DNA of 64,000 bases. Origin: Pseudoselenomonas ruminantium. Lineage in GTDB: Bacteria; Bacillota; Negativicutes; Selenomonadales; Selenomonadaceae. Numbering within the stretch: position 1 is the stretch's first letter; every line of letters begins with the position of its first letter. The translations under genes were made by a program, and so were the position numbers. Location: contig SVBZ01000017.1 in assembly GCA_015058575.1 (NCBI GenBank), positions 1 through 64,000 on the forward strand, written 5' to 3'. Shown here one piece after another: positions 8,377 through 14,516 of the stretch. The notes beneath the pieces are model-generated. The model ran no database searches, was not told the DNA's origin, and saw only the letters and a program-made list of their open reading frames with translations.

Positions 8377-9744
8377 TTGAAAATAATAATAATGGCCGGC
8401 GGTGGTGGCTCTCGATTATTTCCGTTATCCCGCAGGTCTTATCCAAAACAATTTTTGAGGTTGGAGGATGATATCTCTTTGCTGGCGCATACGGTAAAAC
8501 GATTTATGTCGTTTATTCCAGCTGAGGATATTATTGTCATTACCAATCAAAAATATCTGTATCATGTGCAAAATGAGCTGAGTGAGTGTCATGCAGAAGA
8601 TGCTCATGTTTTATTGGAGCCAGTAGCTCGAAATACGGCTCCAGCCATTGCTTTGAGTGCTGAATTTTGCCGTTCTACTTTAGGCTGTGATGAAGAGGAA
8701 ATTTTGTTAGTGGCTGCGGCTGATCATGTGATTCGTCCATTGGATAAATTTCAGCAATGTGTGAAGGCAGCCGAGCAGGCAGCAGAAACAGGTAAGGTTG
8801 TTACCTTGGGTATCCCGGCTAAACAGCCGGAAACAGGGTATGGTTATATTGAAGCCGGGAAAGTGTGTGGTAATGCTAGGCTAGTAACTTCTTTTAAAGA
8901 GAAGCCAGATTTAGCGACTGCTGAAAAATATGTGGAGGCAGGGAATTACTATTGGAATTCTGGTATGTTTGCATTTTCTCTAAAAACTATTACACAAGAA
9001 TTGACGGCATATCAACCAGAAATAGCCCAGCAAATGGCTAGAGGATATGATTATATGCTAGCTAATTTCAATAAGTTGCCAGAAATTTCCATCGATTATG
9101 CTGTAGCGGAACGTTCGCGTAACGTATGCATGGTGGAACTGCTTTGTTATTGGAATGACATTGGTTCTTGGGACGCTATGTATGATATTTTACCCAAGGA
9201 CGGTGATGGCAATGCAGTGAAAGGCGATGTTTTAGCGCTTGAATGCAAGGACTCCTTGATCATGGGACGCGACCGTTTGATTGCCGGTATTGGTCTTGAC
9301 GATTTGCTGCTGGTAGAAACTGATGATGTAATTGTCGTAGCCAAAAAAGGAGAATCACAAAAGGTCAAAGATGTGGTGGAAAAGCTTAAGGCTATGCATC
9401 GTAAGGAGGCTGTTGAACATACGACGATTTATCATGCATGGGGAACCTCATCCATTATTGGGCAGGGGAAGGGGTATTGCATGAAAAAAGTTCGGGTTAT
9501 GCCAGGAAAAAAATTATCGTTGCAGATGCATTATCATCGGACGGAACATTGGGTTATACTGCGTGGTACTGCGGAAGTTATACGAGATGGAGAACGTATG
9601 TTTATTCATGAGGAAGAATCTGTATTTATTCCGCAGACAGTAAAACATCAGTTGTCGAATCCCGGAAGAATACCATTGGAGCTCATTGAAATTCAGAATG
9701 GCGCTTATATTAGCGAAGATGATATTGTGAGATTGTCTAATTGA
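8377..9744 (+). CDS. manC: Mannose-1-phosphate guanylyltransferase / mannose-6-phosphate isomerase
   Basis: Makes GDP-mannose from mannose-1-phosphate and GTP; bifunctional members also interconvert fructose-6-P and mannose-6-P. Residues 1 to about 280 form the nucleotidyltransferase domain, with 'GGGGSRLFPLSR' (GTP-binding loop), 'AADHVI' and 'SFKEKPD'. The C-terminal quarter is a cupin-type isomerase domain with 'KKLSLQMHYHRTEHWVIL' carrying metal-binding histidines. Length (455) is close to typical ManC. The start is a TTG, with AAAGGTG about ten bases upstream and no better codon near the conserved N-terminus. With the next gene it supplies GDP-mannose to the polysaccharide locus. Confidence 0.95.
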   Translation: MKIIIMAGGGGSRLFPLSRRSYPKQFLRLEDDISLLAHTVKRFMSFIPAEDIIVITNQKYLYHVQNELSECHAEDAHVLLEPVARNTAPAIALSAEFCRSTLGCDEEEILLVAAADHVIRPLDKFQQCVKAAEQAAETGKVVTLGIPAKQPETGYGYIEAGKVCGNARLVTSFKEKPDLATAEKYVEAGNYYWNSGMFAFSLKTITQELTAYQPEIAQQMARGYDYMLANFNKLPEISIDYAVAERSRNVCMVELLCYWNDIGSWDAMYDILPKDGDGNAVKGDVLALECKDSLIMGRDRLIAGIGLDDLLLVETDDVIVVAKKGESQKVKDVVEKLKAMHRKEAVEHTTIYHAWGTSSIIGQGKGYCMKKVRVMPGKKLSLQMHYHRTEHWVILRGTAEVIRDGERMFIHEEESVFIPQTVKHQLSNPGRIPLELIEIQNGAYISEDDIVRLSN

Positions 9745-9772
9745 TACTTTTTAATGCGTAAGGAATGATTTG

Positions 9773-11128
9773 ATGAGTTATTGCACAAAAGCGTTTGGAG
9801 CGTATGATATTCGGGGGATTTATCCCGAAACAATCAATGAGGAAATCGCTTATAGGATTGGTAGATTTTTTCCAATGTTATTTGCCGCAAAGAGAGTAGT
9901 TGTTGGTCATGATATCCGATTGTCTGGACCGTCAATAAAAAAAGCCTTGATACAAGGTTTAGTGGAATCGGGCTGTAATGTTATTGATATCGGTCAATGC
10001 GGTACGGAGATGATTTATTTTGCGACGTTCCATTTGAAACTCGATGGCGGCGTGATGATTACTGCCAGCCATAATCCGCGAGAATACAACGGCATGAAGT
10101 TTGTGCGACAGGAGGCAAGGCCTATCTCTGGGGATACCGGTCTGCTGGATTTAAAACAGCAGGTTGCAGATGGTGAACTGCCTGCTATGGCAGAAATTTA
10201 TGGTAAAGTAGAATCGCTAGACATTACTGAAAAATATGTGAAGCATATCCTGTCTTATGTGGATGTGACGAAACTGAAATCTCTGAAAGTGGTTGTCAAT
10301 GCTGGTAATGGTGCAGCAGGGCCGATTCTTGATTTTATGGAGAAATACCTGCCGTTTGAATTAGTAAAGGTTCACCATGAACCAGATGGCAGTTTTCCTC
10401 ACGGAGTTCCCAATCCATTGCTTCTAGAAAATCGTGATGCAACGGCAAAAGCTGTACGGAAGTATGGTGCTGATGCAGGTGTAGCGTGGGATGGCGACTT
10501 TGATCGCTGTTTTATGTTTGACGAACAGGGGAACTTTATTGAAGGATATTATATGGTCGGATTTCTTGCAAAAGCATTTTTGCAAAAGAATCCCGGTGAA
10601 AAGATTATCTATGACCCGCGTCTTACCTGGAATACGGAAGAGATTGTTATAGATAATGGTGGTACACCAATAATTTCTAAAAGCGGTCATGCTTTTATCA
10701 AGGAAAAGATGCGTAAGGAAAATGCTATTTATGGGGGCGAAATGAGTGCTCATCATTATTTTCGAGATTTTTCTTACTGTGATAGCGGCATGATTCCGTG
10801 GCTTTTAGTACTGGAATTATTGTCTCAAGTTGATGGTATGCAGTTATCAGGATTGATGCAGGAACGCATGAAACGATATCCTTGTTCTGGGGAAATAAAT
10901 AGCAAGGTTAAAGAGGTTGATGAAGTATTAGCACGGATTGAAGCCGAATATGGATCACAGGGCAAGGTCACGAAAATAGATGGTTTATCGGTAGAATATT
11001 CCAATTGGCGTTTTAATTTACGTAAATCTAATACGGAGCCGGTTATACGGTTGAACGTAGAAGCACGGTGTGATGAAGTATTGATGGGAAATAAAACACA
11101 AGAGCTGCTGGCAAAAATTCGCGCATAA
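9773..11128 (+). CDS. manB: Phosphomannomutase / phosphoglucomutase
   Basis: Interconverts the 6- and 1-phosphates of mannose (and often glucose), feeding ManC. The alpha-D-phosphohexomutase signatures are complete: 'FGAYDIRG' at the N-terminus, the phosphoserine loop 'TASHNPREYNGMK', the metal-binding 'DGDFDRC', the sugar-binding 'GGEMSAHHYF', and the phosphate-binding 'RKSNTEPVIRLNVEA' at the C-terminus. The ORF track starts at TTG 9770; the ATG at 9773 lies eight bases after AAGGA. 451 residues matches the AlgC/CpsG class. Separated from manC by only about 30 bases, so co-transcribed. Confidence 0.95.
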   Translation: MSYCTKAFGAYDIRGIYPETINEEIAYRIGRFFPMLFAAKRVVVGHDIRLSGPSIKKALIQGLVESGCNVIDIGQCGTEMIYFATFHLKLDGGVMITASHNPREYNGMKFVRQEARPISGDTGLLDLKQQVADGELPAMAEIYGKVESLDITEKYVKHILSYVDVTKLKSLKVVVNAGNGAAGPILDFMEKYLPFELVKVHHEPDGSFPHGVPNPLLLENRDATAKAVRKYGADAGVAWDGDFDRCFMFDEQGNFIEGYYMVGFLAKAFLQKNPGEKIIYDPRLTWNTEEIVIDNGGTPIISKSGHAFIKEKMRKENAIYGGEMSAHHYFRDFSYCDSGMIPWLLVLELLSQVDGMQLSGLMQERMKRYPCSGEINSKVKEVDEVLARIEAEYGSQGKVTKIDGLSVEYSNWRFNLRKSNTEPVIRLNVEARCDEVLMGNKTQELLAKIRA

Positions 11129-11198
11129 GAGTAGCGTTTTCCATTGAAAAAAAGAGAATCAAGAATGTGATCATGAAGATGTTTTGGGAGGTGAGGGA

Positions 11199-11393
11199 AT
11201 GTTTGTAGTCAAGAAATCATCCGAAATGATGAATAAGACGTTTCGCTTGCCGGTTGATTTGATAGAACGGTTGACTGAGGTGGCAAAATCGCAGGATGTT
11301 TCGGTCAATAACCTGGTGCAGCAGTGCTGTGAGTATGCGCTTGGAGACATGGCAGGTGGAGGAAAGTCTGCGAAGACGAAGCAGAGGAAGTGA
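11199..11393 (+). CDS. Small ribbon-helix-helix protein
   Basis: A 64-residue protein whose centre, 'MNKTFRLPVDLIERLTEVAKSQDVSV', has the pattern of an Arc/MetJ-type ribbon-helix-helix DNA-binding domain: a short beta strand followed by two helices. The C-terminus 'GGGKSAKTKQRK' is basic. The track ORF begins at TTG 11184, but the ATG at 11199 follows GGGAGGTGA at good distance. It ends four bases before the XRE regulator, so the pair is one transcription unit. Target genes are unknown; solo RHH proteins of this size also act as antitoxins, but no toxin is adjacent. Confidence 0.8.
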   Translation: MFVVKKSSEMMNKTFRLPVDLIERLTEVAKSQDVSVNNLVQQCCEYALGDMAGGGKSAKTKQRK

Positions 11394-11397
11394 GCTT

Positions 11398-11754
11398 ATG
11401 ACGGAGCTTTCGAAGAATCTTCAGCATATCCGAGCGGCGCGTGGTTTGCGGCAGCAGGATGTGGCAGATGGACTGGGAATCAGCAGGGCGACCTATGCCA
11501 ATTATGAGGCGGGGCAGCGCAGCCCGAATCATGTTATGCTGATGAAGCTTGCCGCGCTTTTTCAGGTGCATGTCGATGATCTTTTAGGCTTTCGGCCAGA
11601 TGAGAGCCATCTGAAACCTGCGGAGATTTCCTTGCTGGAGCGGTTCCGGCGCTTGCCAGCGTCTAAGCAGGAGTTCTTTTCCCGGCTGGTTGATTTTGAG
11701 CTGCAGGAAAATTTGAATACAGATAGCAAGAAGCCATCGTTCTCGAAGAAATGA
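11398..11754 (+). CDS. XRE-family helix-turn-helix regulator
   Basis: A 118-residue DNA-binding protein. Residues about 5-60 form a Cro/CI-type helix-turn-helix with 'IRAARGLRQQDVADGLGISRATYANYEAGQRSPNH', an almost textbook match, followed by 'LFQVHVDDLLGF'. The C-terminal half is helical and uncharacterised. The track ORF starts out of context at 11296; the ATG at 11398 is preceded by AGAGGAAGTGAG. The gene's last codons ('KKPSFSKK' and stop) form the left arm and loop of its own terminator hairpin. A diverged copy of this 3' end lies about 1 kb downstream, beyond the Rpn gene. Confidence 0.88.
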   Translation: MTELSKNLQHIRAARGLRQQDVADGLGISRATYANYEAGQRSPNHVMLMKLAALFQVHVDDLLGFRPDESHLKPAEISLLERFRRLPASKQEFFSRLVDFELQENLNTDSKKPSFSKK

Positions 11755-11766
11755 GAACGATGGCTT
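11731..11766. terminator. Bidirectional terminator hairpin
   Basis: AAGCCATCGTTCTC and GAGAACGATGGCTT form a perfect 14-bp stem with loop GAAGAAAT. It overlaps the end of the XRE gene and faces the end of the minus-strand Rpn gene (11785), so it can serve both. Confidence 0.85.
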
Positions 11767-11784
11767 CTTGTGGAATGATTACGA

Positions 11785-12624
11785 TTAACGAATTTGTTCG
11801 GCTAGTTCGGCAATTCGCTCAGGACTAAGGCGTGAGTACTTTATAATCTTATCAATGGGTTCATTGTCGCGAAGCATGTTTATTGCCATGGAAGTTCGTT
11901 CTTCTAATCGGCCTTCAAGTCGTCCTTCGGCCCGGCCCTCAGCTCGGCCCTCAGCTCGGCCCTCGTCTTGTAGTTTCTGCATTAATTCACACATGGCTTT
12001 AACCCCCTTGTTTTTATGTTTGAAAAAGTCGGCTCTTTGGGCCAGTTCAGGATAGTGCATCTGCCTAGGGTCAGAGCAGAAAAAATCCTGCATAAGCAAC
12101 CCTAGGGCATTGGTTCCTCGGTAGGAACCGTTTACGTAGATAGTATGAGCAGCATCCTCGAAAGGCTGATTAAGTTCTTGGATGATAGGTTCGATGTGAT
12201 ACATGGGAATCTTTCCGCCGAATATATCCTTTTCCGTGATAAATATGACCCATACCTCAGGAAAATTTTCATATTTGGTGCCTTTGTTGATTTCTCGGGA
12301 GTCGATAAGGCTGTGGTTGAAACGAGCACGTTTAGGGGTAGCTCCTTCGTTGGCACGCTGGATTTCTACATTATATATTTTGCCATCGTTATCCACGGCA
12401 ATGACGTCGAAACGTGCACTGCGACCATAGAGATTTTGTGCGGAGCGTTGTGTAACAACTTCTTTTATCATGATGTCATCGCGGTTAAAGAAAATGCGGA
12501 GTAGCAGTTGCATACATTCATTGCTGCCATCGAAGCATACATCAAAGAATGTATCGTCGATGAGACGAAACTGTTCAATGAGCTCCAAATATTTCTTTGG
12601 CGGTGCAAATTCTAGTAGGCTCAT
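11785..12624 (-). CDS. Rpn-type PD-(D/E)XK nuclease family protein
   Basis: A 279-residue member of the 'Rpn family / PD-(D/E)XK nuclease family transposase' group. The N-terminus 'FRLIDDTFFDVCFDGS' and 'LLLRIFFNRDDIMI' are typical, and the nuclease core is seen in 'ARFDVIAVDNDGKIYNVEIQ', where D and E-x-Q occupy the catalytic positions. Homologues promote RecA-independent recombination or nick DNA. The C-terminus carries a run of EGR units and 'EERTSMAINML', typical of this group's variable tails. RBS AAGGAAGGAC precedes the ATG. It lies between two related terminator copies and is the only mobile-like gene in the window. Confidence 0.85.
   Translation of the reverse strand: MSLLEFAPPKKYLELIEQFRLIDDTFFDVCFDGSNECMQLLLRIFFNRDDIMIKEVVTQRSAQNLYGRSARFDVIAVDNDGKIYNVEIQRANEGATPKRARFNHSLIDSREINKGTKYENFPEVWVIFITEKDIFGGKIPMYHIEPIIQELNQPFEDAAHTIYVNGSYRGTNALGLLMQDFFCSDPRQMHYPELAQRADFFKHKNKGVKAMCELMQKLQDEGRAEGRAEGRAEGRLEGRLEERTSMAINMLRDNEPIDKIIKYSRLSPERIAELAEQIR
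11895..11970 (-). repeat. 12-bp tandem repeat encoding EGR(A/L) units
   Basis: Within the Rpn-type gene, 12-bp units of the type CTCGGCCCTCAG (plus strand) are tandemly repeated and encode successive E-G-R-A and E-G-R-L units. Such arrays change length by slippage in 12-bp steps and so keep the frame. Confidence 0.75.
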
Positions 12625-12662
12625 AGCACATCGTCCTTCCTTTTATTATATCACGAGATTGT

Positions 12663-12678
12663 GATTGTAAAAACAATC
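12663..12678. promoter_or_regulatory. Promoter region with inverted repeat upstream of the Rpn-type gene
   Basis: GATTGT-AAAA-ACAATC is a perfect inverted repeat about 40 bp upstream of the minus-strand Rpn gene. A minus-strand -10 TATAAT lies at 12645-12650, so a protein bound to the repeat would cover the -35 area. The binder is unknown. Confidence 0.45.
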
Positions 12679-12729
12679 CTATATTAAAACACTTGTTCCT
12701 TATAGTGATAATATCATAGTTGCAGATAA

Positions 12730-12795
12730 AAGTCCATGCTATCGCAGAAGAATTTAAAGCAAGATAACAAAAAGCCATTGTCCTCGAAGAAATGA
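12730..12795 (+). pseudogene. Relic of an XRE gene 3' end
   Basis: The plus-strand frame ending at TGA 12793-12795 reads '...SQKNLKQDNKKPLSSKK', closely matching the end of the intact XRE gene, '...LQENLNTDSKKPSFSKK'. DNA identity is clear over 11721-11766 versus 12762-12807 (46 bp, four mismatches by my count) and weaker upstream. A stop at 12727 limits the relic to about 66 bases. It looks like the leftover of a second XRE-type gene or of a duplication that enclosed the Rpn gene. Confidence 0.65.
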
Positions 12796-12807
12796 GAACG
12801 ATGGCTT
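12772..12807. terminator. Terminator hairpin, second copy
   Basis: AAGCCATTGTCCTC pairs with GAGAACGATGGCTT (with G-U pairs) around loop GAAGAAAT. It follows the minus-strand biotin carboxylase gene (end 12824) and is the near-identical partner of the hairpin at 11731. Confidence 0.75.
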
Positions 12808-12823
12808 TTGCTAGTTATATTGA

Positions 12824-14233
12824 TTAAGCGAAGTACATGCCTTCACTGATGGTGTTGGCGAGTTCTTCTTCGTTCATGTCGCTGGTATCTTTTGGCAGGG
12901 CTTCGTAGACGTCCATGCGGTTCTTGATGAACTGGGTGTCGATGTTGCCCGTGCGGAAGTAGGTGTCCTTGAGGATTTTCTTGTGCAGCGATACGGTGGT
13001 CTTGACGCCGTCGATGCGGAATTCCTTGAGGGCTCGCTCCATGATCTTGATGGCGTCGCCACGCGTGCGGCCATGGGCGATGATCTTGGCGATCATCGAG
13101 TCATAGTATGGCTCGATGGCAAGGCCAGCCGTCACGCCGCTGTCGAAGCGGACACGCGGGCCGCTCGGCTCATGCAGGAACGTGATGTCGCCCGGGGACG
13201 GCAGGAAGTTGTTGTCCGGGTCCTCGGCGTTGATGCGGCACTCGATAGCGTGTCCCGTGAAGGAGATGTCTTTCTGCGTGAATTCGAGCGCTTCGCCGGC
13301 AGCGATACGGATCTGGGTGCGGACAAGATCGATGCCCGTGACGGCTTCGGTGATGCCGTGCTCGACCTGGATGCGCGGGTTGATTTCCATGAAGTAGAAT
13401 TCGTTGTTCGAGAGGTCGAGCAGGAATTCTACGGTGCCGATGTTGGAGTAGTGGACGCTCTTGGCGGCTTTTACAGCGAGCTGGCCAACGCGTTCGCGCA
13501 TATCCTGCGTCAGGGCAATCGATGGCGATTCCTCGAGAAGCTTCTGATTGCGGCGCTGCAGCGAGCACTCACGCTCGCCGAGATGCAGGACTTCGCCGTA
13601 GTTATCGGCAACAATCTGTACTTCGATATGGCGGGAACGCTCGATGTAGTGTTCGAAGTAGTATTTCGTTTTCGTGATGTCGACGAGCAGGTTCAGGATG
13701 TTGCGCAGGTCTTCTTCGTTGTGTGCTACGCACATGCCTTTGCCGCCGCCGCCAGCAACTGGCTTGAGAATGACTGGATAGCCGACTTCCTCGGCTGCCT
13801 TCATGGCTTCTTCGTTGCTGGTCAGCGGATCGCTGCCTTTTGCCATCGGGATGCCCGATGGAGCAATCGAGGCGCGGGCGATGTCCTTATCGCCGACGAG
13901 GCGGATGGTTTCTGGCATCGGTCCAATCCAGGTAATGCCAGCATTCGTGACCTGCTCAGCAAAGTCAGCATCTTCAGAGAGGAAACCATAGCCTGGATGG
14001 ATGGCATCGGCGCCAGACTCGCGGGCAGCAGCGAGCAGTGCTGCTTTGTTGAGATAGCTTTCCGTGGCATCGGCCGGACCAACGCAGATGGCGTGGTCAG
14101 CCAGACGGACATGCAGAGCCTTGGCGTCGGCTTCGGAGTAGACGGCTACCGTCTCGATATCGAGCTCCTGGCAGGCGCGGATAATGCGAACGGCGATCTC
14201 GCCGCGATTCGCGATAAGAATGCGTTTAAACAT
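12824..14233 (-). CDS. accC: Biotin carboxylase (AccC-type), stand-alone
   Basis: Carboxylates biotin on its carrier protein using ATP and bicarbonate, the first half-reaction of acetyl-CoA (or pyruvate/acyl-CoA) carboxylase. The 469-residue product has 'MFKRILIANRGEIAVRI', the ATP-grasp loop 'KPVAGGGGKGM', 'EHYIERSRHIEVQI', 'LGERECSLQRRNQKLLEESPS' and 'MEINPRIQVEHG'. The track start at 14257 is too early: the ATG at 14233 follows TAGGAGGT at six bases. It has a C-terminal extension of about 20 residues. No accB, accA or accD is adjacent, so the carboxyltransferase partner is not evident; a pyruvate carboxylase subunit is the main alternative. A FapR-like site lies upstream. Confidence 0.9.
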   Translation of the reverse strand: MFKRILIANRGEIAVRIIRACQELDIETVAVYSEADAKALHVRLADHAICVGPADATESYLNKAALLAAARESGADAIHPGYGFLSEDADFAEQVTNAGITWIGPMPETIRLVGDKDIARASIAPSGIPMAKGSDPLTSNEEAMKAAEEVGYPVILKPVAGGGGKGMCVAHNEEDLRNILNLLVDITKTKYYFEHYIERSRHIEVQIVADNYGEVLHLGERECSLQRRNQKLLEESPSIALTQDMRERVGQLAVKAAKSVHYSNIGTVEFLLDLSNNEFYFMEINPRIQVEHGITEAVTGIDLVRTQIRIAAGEALEFTQKDISFTGHAIECRINAEDPDNNFLPSPGDITFLHEPSGPRVRFDSGVTAGLAIEPYYDSMIAKIIAHGRTRGDAIKIMERALKEFRIDGVKTTVSLHKKILKDTYFRTGNIDTQFIKNRMDVYEALPKDTSDMNEEELANTISEGMYFA

Positions 14234-14307
14234 AGGATTACCTCCTAAACTTAACAAAGTAAATATAAATAAGTTTAAATAAGCCTGTTAGTGTCAAACA
14301 ACTGGTA

Positions 14308-14324
14308 TTAGTACCTGTTCCTAA
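14308..14324. promoter_or_regulatory. FapR-like operator upstream of accC
   Basis: TTAGTACCTGTTCCTAA lies 75-91 bp upstream of the accC start. As I recall it, the FapR operator of Firmicutes (repressor of fatty-acid synthesis genes) resembles TTAGTACCTGGTACTAA, which differs at only two positions. A minus-strand TTGACA lies just downstream of it. The link is inferred; no fapR gene is in the window. Confidence 0.55.
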
Positions 14325-14390
14325 CAAGACTTCATGAAGGAATTCTAGCACAGTTGTCTGATAAATGCAATGATAATTTCCGGTTATTGT

Positions 14391-14413
14391 AATAATTCTT
14401 TAGAAGAATTATT
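14391..14413. promoter_or_regulatory. 23-bp perfect palindrome in the accC-uvrC divergent region
   Basis: AATAATTCTT-TAG-AAGAATTATT is a perfect inverted repeat about 100 bp upstream of uvrC and 160 bp upstream of accC. It has no T tract and is not placed as a terminator. It is probably an operator for an unidentified regulator. Confidence 0.5.
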
Positions 14414-14438
14414 TATACTGTATACAGATTTGGCGTTT

Positions 14439-14465
14439 CATTTGACCGGTCAAATGGAGTATAAT
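14439..14465 (+). promoter_or_regulatory. uvrC promoter with 18-bp palindromic operator
   Basis: CATTTGACCGGTCAAATG (14439-14456) is a perfect 18-bp palindrome ending three bases before a consensus -10 TATAAT (14460-14465). A repressor bound here would block the promoter. The TTGACC within it is too close to the -10 to be its -35. The 12-bp core TTGACCGGTCAA recurs upstream of cydD. Confidence 0.7.
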
Positions 14466-14516
14466 AAGAAGCATCGATTATAAGTGACGACAATACAGTG
14501 GAAAGGAAGTGAGCCG

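Noticed and set aside
11895-11970. Short tandem repeats as a possible CRISPR array
   Set aside because: Units are 12 bp, contiguous, in frame and encode EGR motifs; there are no spacers.
12983-14248. 421-codon plus-strand ORF opposite accC
   Set aside because: It is antisense to a clear biotin carboxylase, has no RBS at its start, and its translation is an Asp/Val/Ala-rich shadow of biased codons.
14418-14427. CTGTATACAG as a LexA box for uvrC
   Set aside because: E. coli LexA needs CTG-N10-CAG and Firmicute LexA a GAAC...GTTC type; this has only four bases between CTG and CAG.
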